This document shows, one piece after another, positions 46,079-53,988 of a DNA stretch of 64,000 bases (its first letter is position 1; each line of letters begins with the position of its first letter). Under the pieces are notes generated by a model. That model worked only from the letters and a program-made list of their open reading frames with translations. It searched no databases and was not told where the DNA came from. The stretch comes from JAEUKA01 sp035328405 (GTDB taxonomy: Bacteria; Myxococcota_A; Polyangia; Palsa-1104; JAEUJZ01), in assembly GCA_035328405.1 (NCBI GenBank), contig DAOLIT010000008.1, positions 1 to 64,000 of the forward strand, in the 5' to 3' direction. The position numbers were made by a program, and so were the translations under genes.

Positions 46079-46702
46079 CTATCCGTTTGGTTTGCCTCGC
46101 GAGGGTTTTGGGAGCACGGTGAACGGGCCGGAATGGTCTGGTACACGACCAAAGGATTGGTCTTTGGGGATCTCGGATGCGCCGTTTCCCCAGCGCACTT
46201 GGTCTACTTCTGTACCATCAGGAAACGCGAGATGAACTTCGTCGGCGCTTCCTCCCAATTTGAAATTGACGTGGGCACCGGGCAACGTACTTCCGCTTCC
46301 GCCATCGCAGTGAATGACATAAAAACCACCAGCAGGAATCACCGCATCATCAGGAAGCGGGTACCAAGTGGTGTTGTCATCGCGGACTTTGTAGCCCCGC
46401 AAAGTCACTTGCCCAGAACCCGCATTGTACAACTCGATGAAATCGGGGTCGGTCACGGAATCTGGGCCGTGCGGGAAGACCTCGTTTACCACCAGCGTCG
46501 AAGAAGGGCCTGGATTCCCTTGATCGATTGCTGCCGCGTCTTTCCCCTTTGAGAGGTCGGAAGGGTCACTCCCATCCATGTTGTGGGAAAAGTCCAAACG
46601 AAAGAAGATGTCTTTTGGGGGAGGTTCCGTATTGGCCAGAGAGCAACCCCCAAGAACACCGAAAAGGATAGGGAATCCGAACAGACAAACGAGTGGTTTC
46701 AC
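46079..46702 (-). CDS. Lipoprotein with a lamin-tail (LTD) domain
   Basis: 207 residues. Lipobox LGGC. After a linker with DFSHNMDGSDPSDLS comes an LTD Ig-like domain: TLVVNEVFPHG, DFIELYNAGSGQVTLRGYKV, VIPAGGFYVIHCD and the end strand FGRVPDHSGPF. LTD domains are binding modules found on bacterial secreted and membrane-linked proteins. It is the last of a three-gene operon (DUF2252 lipoprotein, porin, LTD lipoprotein); its start overlaps the porin stop by four bases. The 49410 palindrome at the operon front links it to the Fur-type regulon. Confidence 0.82.
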   Translation of the reverse strand: MKPLVCLFGFPILFGVLGGCSLANTEPPPKDIFFRLDFSHNMDGSDPSDLSKGKDAAAIDQGNPGPSSTLVVNEVFPHGPDSVTDPDFIELYNAGSGQVTLRGYKVRDDNTTWYPLPDDAVIPAGGFYVIHCDGGSGSTLPGAHVNFKLGGSADEVHLAFPDGTEVDQVRWGNGASEIPKDQSFGRVPDHSGPFTVLPKPSRGKPNG

Positions 46703-47853
46703 AAACGCACCTCCGCTTGAACGAGCATGGCATGTTCTGTCACATTCGGAATTTGTGCAGACAGCGTTCCGAAAGGAAGCGTTCCTTCGTAACTGACAAC
46801 GAAGCGAACGAGTGCGGGCAGCGCATACGAAACACCCCCAATTAGGCGCAGCTGGAGACTCTCTTTGTCATTCACATCCGGCCAGAGTCCGTCCAAACGT
46901 CCGAAGATACCCAGCGACGAAAAGAACTCTCCGCGCAACCAACCCGTTAGGTGCCCAGCCCAGCGGTCCCCCAAGCCCCGATATCCAAGTGCCCACGTTC
47001 CGACCGCGCCGGCTCCCCATTTGTGTCCGGCATACGTAATGCCCGCGCTTGCTCGCCTGTCCGCAGTGGTACCTGCGCCCAGAGAGCCATCCCGAAACAA
47101 GAGATGAATGAGAAAATCAGGGGCCCTGTTGCGCAAGGGGGCGAAGCGAAGGGCAGCAGTCAGGTTCTTTCCGTTGTTCTGTTCTCGCAGGCTGATTCCT
47201 TCCCCGTTTGTGAACGAGAGGGCGGCGGAACCGAATTGCCAAGGCAACGCAGCCTCGACGGAAAACCCCAAATCTGCTGGGGAAAACAGTTGGTCGCGTT
47301 CGAGTCCTGTGGGACCCTGGACACGATAGCCGAAAGACGCCTCTGCATATTGCAAAAGGAGGTCGGGTATCATTCCCCCACGGATCGAAAGGTAGTGTTT
47401 GTAGGGAGTGGCCTCTGCAAATGCCCATTTCAAACGGGGTAGGATCGCATCTCCATCAATCCCTTGATAGGAACGGCTGGAAGAGGAGCGAATGGTATCG
47501 ACGGTGACGTTGACTCCTGCGAGCTCGCGATAGGTGGCAAAGCCGGAAAGCTGTACGCGAGACAATTCAAATTCATGAAAGACTTGATCTTGCCGTTCGA
47601 CCAAACGGTAGGTGGCAAAGAGATCTCCGAAAATGCCGATCTTGAAGGCACCGAGAGACGAAAAAAGCTGTCCAGGAGAACCTTCGGTGGGAATGGGAAT
47701 CGAAGCCTGGGGAGAATAGGGAAGACCTGTTTCTGGACGCGCGGGAGAGGCAAGTGCGCGGGTGTGTGAACCTGCGACAAACAGCGCGAACGCGAACAGA
47801 AACGCAAAGGGGGTTCTTTTGTTTCCGAATGGGTGGGTGTGTTGTTGGGTCAT
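46699..47853 (-). CDS. Outer-membrane porin-like beta-barrel
   Basis: 384 residues. A signal peptide (FAFLFAFALFVAGSHTRALA) is followed by a barrel pattern resembling phosphate-selective or OprO/P-type porins: FKIGIFGDLFATYRLVE, FHEFELSRVQLSGFATYREL, PRLKWAFAEATPYKHYLSIR, and a last strand MLVQAEVRL that does not end in Phe. It is between the DUF2252 lipoprotein gene (six-base gap) and the LTD gene (four-base overlap), so all three are coexpressed. Its cargo is unknown; the Fur-type palindrome upstream suggests a metal or a metal-dependent nutrient (inference). Confidence 0.82.
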   Translation of the reverse strand: MTQQHTHPFGNKRTPFAFLFAFALFVAGSHTRALASPARPETGLPYSPQASIPIPTEGSPGQLFSSLGAFKIGIFGDLFATYRLVERQDQVFHEFELSRVQLSGFATYRELAGVNVTVDTIRSSSSRSYQGIDGDAILPRLKWAFAEATPYKHYLSIRGGMIPDLLLQYAEASFGYRVQGPTGLERDQLFSPADLGFSVEAALPWQFGSAALSFTNGEGISLREQNNGKNLTAALRFAPLRNRAPDFLIHLLFRDGSLGAGTTADRRASAGITYAGHKWGAGAVGTWALGYRGLGDRWAGHLTGWLRGEFFSSLGIFGRLDGLWPDVNDKESLQLRLIGGVSYALPALVRFVVSYEGTLPFGTLSAQIPNVTEHAMLVQAEVRL

Positions 47854-47859
47854 GTTGGT

Positions 47860-49284
47860 TTACAAATCTTGTCGTGCGCCCAAGAGCGGCCCGAGACGGT
47901 GAAGGGCCTCTTGGAAGAGAAGGAAATCGCGTGACAAACGGTCCAGATCGGCGCGACTTTTCTCTGTCAAAAGCTGAACAAAAGAAGCTCCCTCATCGCT
48001 CCCCCAAACGAGATGTTTCAACGCCTGGGAATGCCCGGAACGCGCGTGACCGTTTGCCAAGAGGATTCCTATTGCATTTCCCAAATCGAGCAAATCTTGT
48101 GTGCTATATCGACCGGACAGAATCCGCTCGGTTAGTTTTTCGACATCCAAATCGCGCCGTCCGCGCAGCACACGTCGAACCAAGAAGGAGATATTCCCAA
48201 GAAAAGCGGAACCCAAGTCTTGTTCGCTGCCGACTCCTGCGAGAAGGAGACGGGCACCAGCGAAAACACGTTCTTCATTGCGCCCGATCGGACCTCGTCC
48301 CATCCACAGCAGGGGAAAAGGGGGATCGCGTTCTTCCTTCCACTCCACAATCCACTCAGGTTCCGGCGTGCCTGTCTTGCCGGTCTTTGCACCTGCTCCG
48401 TTTGGATTGGGGCCGGACATAAGGACCCAGAAACGCAAATTGGGAAGGGACGCAACACCGGCATTCAGGCGTTGTGCAGCGTCGAGAATATGAAACTGCG
48501 AGTCGTCTCCGCTTCCAGCCCATCGGGTCGTTCGATATTGCGAAAGGAGTTCTGGAATGGCATTCCGAAAGGGCTCCTGTAGGTCAACCAAATCTTTGTT
48601 TCTGCGCAGCTTTCTTGTTCCGTTTTCTGTTTCGGTGTATTGCGAGAGTTCTTCTTGCTGGTCGTTCCGTTTTCGGCCATCCGCGAGCAAATCCGCAACC
48701 ACACGTCCTGCTTCTGGTGTGGTTTCGCGGAGTTCCAAAGGCGGTGTGTCCGTCAGGTCGCTTCGTGCGGCCAGGGTTCGGGCATAGGCATTTCCCAAAT
48801 GCAAAACGACTGCATCTAGCGTCTCTTCGGGTTGAGCGGACAAGGAGAGTGCGGCTCGCAAAGAGAGTGCGGCTCGCCGAATTTCATAACCAAAGGGACC
48901 CTTTTGCGTGGCGTCAAAATCGACGACATCAAACAGGACTCCGCGGGCATCAAAGGTGACACCCAAGTTTTCCAAGTGGATGTCTCCGTAAAGCTGAATA
49001 TGCTCGGCAAGGGGGCCATGGGGGAACTCCGCAGAGGGCCCCTGGTATCGCGAAAGATCGCGGTAAAATGCGGCTGCTGTGCCTCGCAAAAAGGGTTGCA
49101 GTCCAGATGCCATGGCTTGGTACTTTTGCGAAACGAGGGTAGGCCGCGTTTGGATAAGATCCCGGTCGGCCTGTATGAGTGTGTCCACCAAGAAGGCAGT
49201 GCGAGTATCGAGCGGCGGTTCGCAAGCAACCAAAAGAAGGAACCAGACAAAAAGCAGTCTGTTCAAACGCAAAAAGGGATGCAC
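47860..49284 (-). CDS. DUF2252-family lipoprotein
   Basis: 474 residues. A lipoprotein signal (LLFVWFLLLVAC) leads to a kinase-like DUF2252 domain: FLRGTAAAFYRDL, IQLYGDIHLENLGVTFD, LFDVVDFDATQKGPFGYEIR and RAALSLRAAL. The GDIHLENLG and DFD motifs match the catalytic-loop-like core of the family, related to aminoglycoside phosphotransferase folds. Most family members are cytosolic; an exported, lipid-anchored one would lack ATP, so its function is a puzzle. GTG 49284 with GGAG seven bases upstream is preferred over the ATG at 49356. The Fur-like palindrome at 49410 lies 126 bp upstream. Confidence 0.85.
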   Translation of the reverse strand: MHPFLRLNRLLFVWFLLLVACEPPLDTRTAFLVDTLIQADRDLIQTRPTLVSQKYQAMASGLQPFLRGTAAAFYRDLSRYQGPSAEFPHGPLAEHIQLYGDIHLENLGVTFDARGVLFDVVDFDATQKGPFGYEIRRAALSLRAALSLSAQPEETLDAVVLHLGNAYARTLAARSDLTDTPPLELRETTPEAGRVVADLLADGRKRNDQQEELSQYTETENGTRKLRRNKDLVDLQEPFRNAIPELLSQYRTTRWAGSGDDSQFHILDAAQRLNAGVASLPNLRFWVLMSGPNPNGAGAKTGKTGTPEPEWIVEWKEERDPPFPLLWMGRGPIGRNEERVFAGARLLLAGVGSEQDLGSAFLGNISFLVRRVLRGRRDLDVEKLTERILSGRYSTQDLLDLGNAIGILLANGHARSGHSQALKHLVWGSDEGASFVQLLTEKSRADLDRLSRDFLLFQEALHRLGPLLGARQDL

Positions 49285-49409
49285 GGACAAACTCCAGAGT
49301 GATGACAGACCATTCTTGGGACAGGGAGTCTTCCCACCTTCGGACTGCGATGCCAACGAGGTTACTGTTCGTCGAAAAGTGGGCAGATTTTGGAAAACGT
49401 GGGCTCGAA

Positions 49410-49426
49410 ATGCAACTCTTTTGCAT
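49410..49426. promoter_or_regulatory. Fur-box-like palindrome, copy 5 (upstream of the DUF2252-porin-LTD operon)
   Basis: ATGCAACTCTTTTGCAT, sharing 14 of 17 bases or more with the perfect copy at 23769 and 16 of 17 with the copy at 23098. It is placed at a normal operator distance from the leftward operon and well away from the sigma/anti-sigma genes on the other side. Confidence 0.7.
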
Positions 49427-49498
49427 GAAGAAGATCAGACTGAAATTGTGGTGGGAGGGACAAGTAGGGACGCAGAAACGGGTGGGTCTGTGGAAATG

Positions 49499-49831
49499 TT
49501 ATCTAAGGCGAAAGTAGAGCATGAGGGCGGAAAACAGGACGAGGATTAGTCCCATCGTCCATCCGCCGATGACAAGCCACTGGGCCAAGGAGGTTTGGGG
49601 GGACAACGTGGGCGGGCTTGGGGGCTCGCCGGGGGAAGAGGCTGCTGCGTCGAGTACGGTAGCGGCCAGGTCGGATCGGTGCTGACCGAGTTGGCTCATG
49701 CGCCGATCGATTTCGCGCAGGGCCTCCTGTTCGACGCGGCAGGGGAGACAACGGGAAAGGTGTTCCGATACGGCGTCGAGGAAGGCGGGCTCAGGCTCGG
49801 GCAATAGCCTTCTTGTTTCCGCGCATGTCAT
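49499..49831 (-). CDS. Anti-sigma factor with zinc-finger motif and TM helix
   Basis: 110 residues. The first 50 carry MTCAETRRLLPE, HLSRCLPCRVEQEAL, a C-x-H-x3-C-x2-C array of the zf-HC2/ZAS type that binds ECF sigma factors. A Pro/Ser linker leads to one TM helix (LVIGGWTMGLILVLFSALML) near the C-terminus. The start ATG 49831 lies inside the upstream ECF sigma gene, overlapping it by 41 bp, the usual cotranscribed arrangement. The frame is open to 49930 but without family likeness. Confidence 0.72.
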   Translation of the reverse strand: MTCAETRRLLPEPEPAFLDAVSEHLSRCLPCRVEQEALREIDRRMSQLGQHRSDLAATVLDAAASSPGEPPSPPTLSPQTSLAQWLVIGGWTMGLILVLFSALMLYFRLR

Positions 49832-50483
49832 GAGGGGTCTCCGGGGAAACGAGAACTTGCAAAGAACTGCTGTTTTCTGTGCCGTGGCCCAAGTCGCGTT
49901 GAAGTGCTCGTCGCAGCAGTTTGCGGCCATGGCTGAGCCAGAATTGGCAGGTGGTTTCGGTGGTGCCGAGCAGTGCTGCGACCTCGGCGAGTGGGCGGTT
50001 CTGCATGCGCGACAAAATCAGGGTGACGCGCATTTCAACGGGGAGCTTCAGAAGGGCTCGGCCCAGGCGCTCTCGACGCAGGTGGTCATGGTTTGCGCGA
50101 GGGTCTTGGGCGGGCTGTGCGTCGGGATCTGTGCCGGAATGGTGTTTTTCTTCGGTCACGCTTTTCAGGCGCGCAGCCTCGGGCAAGGGCGGCAGCACGG
50201 GCACAATGGACAAAGCCTTGAGCCGCTGGACGGAAAGACCGACGACTTGTCGCAGGGCCCAGCCGGCGGTTTCGGGGGATTGTGGTACGTGCGCGTCGCT
50301 GAGCGTCTGCCGCACAACCTGTTCCGCGCCCGCCGCGTCGTCCAGAAGCTGCATGGCGCAGACAAACAGTTGTTCTCGTTGTTTGCGCAGGTCGGCGTTT
50401 TCGATGGGCACCGGGATCGCAGGCGTTCGCTGCGTGGAAAACCTGTTCCAAAGCTTGGCGAGGATCACGGTTGCTTTCAACAA
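49791..50483 (-). CDS. ECF-type RNA polymerase sigma factor (divergent)
   Basis: 230 residues. Region 4 is clear: LGRALLKLPVEMRVTLILSR, NRPLAEVAALLGTTETTCQF, and LSHGRKLLRRAL. Region 2 is weak (REQLFVCAMQLLDDAAGAEQ), with a long His/Asp-rich linker between. The last ~35 residues extend past the usual end. TTG 50483 is the frame start, preceded by AGG; GTG 50468 is possible. A membrane anti-sigma gene overlaps the 3' end by 41 bp, so the pair should respond to an envelope signal. Confidence 0.78.
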   Translation of the reverse strand: MLKATVILAKLWNRFSTQRTPAIPVPIENADLRKQREQLFVCAMQLLDDAAGAEQVVRQTLSDAHVPQSPETAGWALRQVVGLSVQRLKALSIVPVLPPLPEAARLKSVTEEKHHSGTDPDAQPAQDPRANHDHLRRERLGRALLKLPVEMRVTLILSRMQNRPLAEVAALLGTTETTCQFWLSHGRKLLRRALQRDLGHGTENSSSLQVLVSPETPHDMRGNKKAIARA

Positions 50484-50552
50484 GGGCTTACCTGAAAGCG
50501 TAGCCCGACGGAAATGCTCTTGTCCAGACGCCGGTTGAAAAAGCGAACGAGG

Positions 50553-51428
50553 CTAGGATTTTTGCGAAAGAAGCTGCGACAGAACAGAGAGCGCAGGGTG
50601 ATGTAGGACCCCGTTGGATGCAACGAGACCCTGCACATGGCCGACTCGGTCGTCTCGGTAGCGAAGGGGGTTTCCGTGGAGGTCGGTCAGTTTTCCACCG
50701 GATTCGGACAAAATAATTTCGGGCGCTGCGGTGTCCCACAGTTTGCAGCGGTTTCCGGGGTTTACATACAGATCGCGCCGGGACGCGGCAATGAGACACA
50801 GTTTGACGCCGACGGAACCCACTTGCAGATCGTCACGGATGCCAGCCCGATCGCGCAGTTTGCCGACGAGCTCTGCGGGCGATGACGCGGAAGAAACCAT
50901 GCGTGCCGATTCCAAATCCGAGATGGAAGAAACGGTCATTCGGCGAGGCGTTTCCTGTTCGATGCACTCATATGCGCCGACCCCTTTTTGGGCGATCCAG
51001 AGGCGAGCGGCAGCGGGCTGGTACACCATTCCCAACACGGGAACTCCGTCGGAGACAAGGCCAATCATCACAGAGAAGCCGGGCCGACCGGCGATGAAAT
51101 CCTTGGTGCCGTCGATGGGATCAACGAGCCAAAAACGAGAGGCCGAAAGGCGTGCTGTCCGGTCTTCCGGTTCCTCCTCTGAGATGACGAGATCGTGCGG
51201 AAACGTGGCTCTTAATCCATTTACGCACAAATCGCTGACGGCACGATCGGCCAACGTGACAGGTTCTTCGGCATCCTTCCACTCGACGGGCAAAGCAGTC
51301 GAATGTGCGGCATTGTGCCACGCGGAAAAATACGAAAACGCAAGCGCGCCAGCATCGAGAAGGATCGGAAATACGGCGCGGCTTTCGGCAGAAAAACCAT
51401 CGGGCAAAACGAGATCGGTCACATCCAT
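50553..51428 (-). CDS. Inositol monophosphatase-family phosphatase (CysQ-like)
   Basis: 291 residues. The metal-binding motifs are intact: EEEPEDR, WLVDPIDGTKDFI and KLWDTAAPEIILSESGGKL. This pattern fits 3'(2'),5'-bisphosphate nucleotidase (CysQ), which removes the PAP by-product of sulfate assimilation, or a related inositol phosphatase. ATG 51428 is preferred to the TTG at 51452. It is 36 bp downstream of the phaR-like gene (by transcription), with which it is probably cotranscribed, together with tatA. Confidence 0.85.
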   Translation of the reverse strand: MDVTDLVLPDGFSAESRAVFPILLDAGALAFSYFSAWHNAAHSTALPVEWKDAEEPVTLADRAVSDLCVNGLRATFPHDLVISEEEPEDRTARLSASRFWLVDPIDGTKDFIAGRPGFSVMIGLVSDGVPVLGMVYQPAAARLWIAQKGVGAYECIEQETPRRMTVSSISDLESARMVSSASSPAELVGKLRDRAGIRDDLQVGSVGVKLCLIAASRRDLYVNPGNRCKLWDTAAPEIILSESGGKLTDLHGNPLRYRDDRVGHVQGLVASNGVLHHPALSVLSQLLSQKS

Positions 51429-51464
51429 TGGCCCTTTCTGGTCTACGTGCAAACGCGCGCCGCG

Positions 51465-52034
51465 TTATTTGGAAGCTTCCAACTTGGCTTCAAGTTCGGT
51501 GACACGTTGCTGCAACCGCACGACCTCTTTTTCGAGGGAGGCGAAAGGGGAAAGACTCTCCAAAGCCGCGTGCATGCGGTCATCGACTTTTTTTTGCCAT
51601 TCCTCGAGAGCCACTTGCCATCGCTCAATCATTTCGCGAACGGAAGAGGTGCTTTCGCCGGACATGGGACGCGAAGACACGGCGCTCAACGTTTCGAGGT
51701 CGGTCGGTTTGCCATCGGTGTCGGTCTTGCGGAACACGCTGCGCATGCGGGCCTGCGCCTGCAAAGCCAGTTCAGACAACGATGCTCCCCCAGATTGAAT
51801 GAGCTGTCGCATCGCGGACAGCGACACAAAGTTCTTCTGACGCTTTTCTTCCTCAAAAATGATTTGCGCCAGCGTCACTGACGTAAGGTCCTCTTTGGTT
51901 CCATTGTCGAGGACCTGTACTTCTTCGCCCTCGCGAATGAACTGGGCGATTTGTTCAAGCGTTACGTACTGGCTGCCCCGCGTGTCGTAGAGCTTCCGGT
52001 TGCTGTAGCGCTTGATGATGCGAGCCTCTCCCAT
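51465..52034 (-). CDS. phaR: PhaR-type polyhydroxyalkanoate regulator
   Basis: 189 residues. The conserved N-terminal DNA-binding domain is visible: RIIKRYSNRKLYDTRGSQYV and the LEQIAQFIREGEEVQV helix. A C-terminal coiled-coil (LEKEVVRLQQRVTELEAKLE) follows. In PHA-producing bacteria the protein binds granules and represses phasin genes. No phasin or PHA synthase is in this window. ATG 52034 has AGGA eight bases upstream. It follows tatA by 10 bp. Confidence 0.88.
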   Translation of the reverse strand: MGEARIIKRYSNRKLYDTRGSQYVTLEQIAQFIREGEEVQVLDNGTKEDLTSVTLAQIIFEEEKRQKNFVSLSAMRQLIQSGGASLSELALQAQARMRSVFRKTDTDGKPTDLETLSAVSSRPMSGESTSSVREMIERWQVALEEWQKKVDDRMHAALESLSPFASLEKEVVRLQQRVTELEAKLEASK

Positions 52035-52044
52035 GGGGTGATTC

Positions 52045-52260
52045 CTATGCTTTGTCCGCAACTTTGTGCTCGGGCTTGCTCGCGTCGCCGAGTTCCTTTT
52101 TTGGGGTTACGTCCAGCTCGCTTCCCGTTTCGGAGGCCTTCTTGAAGTTCTTGATGCTCCGACCGAGCGCGTCTCCGATTTGGGGTAATTTCCCGACCCC
52201 GAAAATGATGAGCACGATCGCTAAAATGAGGACAAGCTCCGTCGCTCCAAGACCAAACAT
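52045..52260 (-). CDS. tatA: Twin-arginine translocase subunit TatA
   Basis: 71 residues. N-terminal TM helix and amphipathic helix of the family: GLGATELVLILAIVLIIFGV, GKLPQIGDALGRSIKNFKK. The remainder is a Glu/Lys tail. TatA multimers form the channel for folded proteins. ATG 52260 has AAGGAG seven bases upstream, better than the longer frame. tatB and tatC are not next to it. Confidence 0.92.
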   Translation of the reverse strand: MFGLGATELVLILAIVLIIFGVGKLPQIGDALGRSIKNFKKASETGSELDVTPKKELGDASKPEHKVADKA

Positions 52261-52323
52261 GTTTGCGCTCCTTGCCTGGCAGTTATACCCGGTCGCCGTG
52301 CCGAGAGAAAGTGGCAACCCTGC

Positions 52324-53853
52324 TCAATCTGCCTGAAATGCGCCCCAAGACACTTTGGAGGAGCGTTTCTTGCCGTTGATATCGACGGAAGGAATGAGGT
52401 TTTTCCCTTGTGGGTCCAGGTATTCGGTCAAACCACCTGCCCGGACACTCTCGGGTGCCGTGGGTTTGAGGGAGAGGTCGCTTCCAAAAATCGGCGAAAC
52501 GAAAACGGAGTCGAGGGTCAGATCCAAAACATTCCCGGTGCCTGCGATCGATTTGTCGTTTGTACCGACATAGACGATGGGTCCTTTGCAGTTTTTGTGA
52601 ATGTAGGTTTTCGGTGTTTCCGGCGCTGCCGAGTTGATAAGCAGGCTGTTGACGACCACAACGTCCGTGTTTGGCGTCAAGCAGTTCAGGATGTGGACAC
52701 CGGTCGCAGAGTCGGCCATCGCATGTTCTGTGAAGGTGCAGTTCACGATGCGCCCCGACGAGGACGTGGTCTTGATGTTGATTCCACCAAAGTTGCCGAA
52801 CGAGCCGTTGCGGTGAAAAACGGAATTCACAAAATCGAATTGCGTCCCGTCGAGAGTCATGAGTTGCTTCACGGAGCCGGAATTGGTGAGCCCCTGGTAT
52901 CGCTCTCTCGGGGCGGCCCCCAGAAACGATTGGTCGATCCACAGCGTGCAACCGTCTGAGGAGTCGATAGCGGTGTCGTTGGTGGCCATGGTGGAGCGGA
53001 TCAACCGAATGCGGGTGCCATTGGGGCTTGGCTTGCATTCCAAACCGATGGGAGCGTCTTTGACGAGCACGCCCTCCAGCGTCAGTTTCACGCCGTCTTG
53101 CACGGAAAGAGCTGGACCTAGATTGCTGCCGAAAAAACCGGGAAGGGGTCTGCCAAAGCCTGCGGGGTCGGAGGGGGCAAAATCTCCGTCTTGGCTCATG
53201 ATGTGGATTTCGGGCAAGCCAGGGATGGGGGTGACGTTGAGGGTGGCCGAGATCTTGGCGTCTTTCATGCGCAGATAGGGCTGAGCAGGGGACAGCAAGT
53301 TGTACTTGGACTGAGCGGAACAGCCCGCCGAACAGTTTTCGAGCACCACAACGCGACTGGGAGGGACGCACATACCTACCCGAAGTGCTTGTCCGTTGGG
53401 AAGTGATGCAAGCGTTTCGTCTTTGGTACACACGCCATCGCCAGCACCGCTTACGCTGTCGCAATCGTAGTGTTTGGCGCATGAGCGGCAGACTCGAGCT
53501 TGCGGATCGCAAACACCTTTCATCGGATCGGCGCAGTCGGCAGGCGAACGGCACTCGACGCATCGACCTGCGTCGCAAAACATCGTGTCCGCAGTCCTTG
53601 TGCAATCGTTCACGGTCGTGCAGGCATAGCAACGACCAGCGGAATTGCAGTTTGGCCGAGAGGACGGGCAATCACTGCTGACCGCGCATTCAGCCACGAC
53701 GCAGGTTCCGATGGTTTCGCCCGCAGCGACTTTGCAAAAACGGCCTTCTTCACATGGAAAATCGGGATTCCGGCAGCGATCGAAGTTTCTTCTTTCGCAG
53801 CCACACAGGCCGACCATCACAATCCACAAGCCGAACAGCGCACGCACCGACAT
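52324..53853 (-). CDS. Cys-rich lipoprotein with a C-terminal beta-helix-like domain
   Basis: 509 residues. A lipoprotein signal (IVMVGLCGC) is followed by about 150 residues with more than twenty cysteines in short modules (ECAVSSDCPSSRPNCNSAG, CYACTTVNDCTRTADTMFC, CVECRSPADCADP), then about 320 residues resembling right-handed parallel beta-helix (IRLIRSTMATNDTAID, FDFVNSVFHRNGSFGNFGG, DVVVVNSLLIN). This kind of protein is common on myxobacterial surfaces and may be an adhesin or glycan-binding protein (inference). ATG 53853 has GAGG about eight bases upstream. It lies between tatA and ptsI and does not overlap either. Confidence 0.8.
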   Translation of the reverse strand: MSVRALFGLWIVMVGLCGCERRNFDRCRNPDFPCEEGRFCKVAAGETIGTCVVAECAVSSDCPSSRPNCNSAGRCYACTTVNDCTRTADTMFCDAGRCVECRSPADCADPMKGVCDPQARVCRSCAKHYDCDSVSGAGDGVCTKDETLASLPNGQALRVGMCVPPSRVVVLENCSAGCSAQSKYNLLSPAQPYLRMKDAKISATLNVTPIPGLPEIHIMSQDGDFAPSDPAGFGRPLPGFFGSNLGPALSVQDGVKLTLEGVLVKDAPIGLECKPSPNGTRIRLIRSTMATNDTAIDSSDGCTLWIDQSFLGAAPRERYQGLTNSGSVKQLMTLDGTQFDFVNSVFHRNGSFGNFGGINIKTTSSSGRIVNCTFTEHAMADSATGVHILNCLTPNTDVVVVNSLLINSAAPETPKTYIHKNCKGPIVYVGTNDKSIAGTGNVLDLTLDSVFVSPIFGSDLSLKPTAPESVRAGGLTEYLDPQGKNLIPSVDINGKKRSSKVSWGAFQAD

Positions 53854-53988
53854 CTGTACATCCTCGACCCAGCCGGGCCCGTGCGGCTGATTTTTGCGCC
53901 CGGCCCGATGGATCGCAAGCAACTTTGCGGAGAGCTGGGCTGGGGAGGCCTTTTCTGTGTCCTCGTCCTGTGGTCGCGTGTAAGCCCC

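Noticed and set aside
49499..49930. Longer start (49930) of the anti-sigma gene
   Set aside because: The extra residues show no zinc-finger likeness and lie antisense-free but inside the sigma coding end; ATG 49831 fits the family start.
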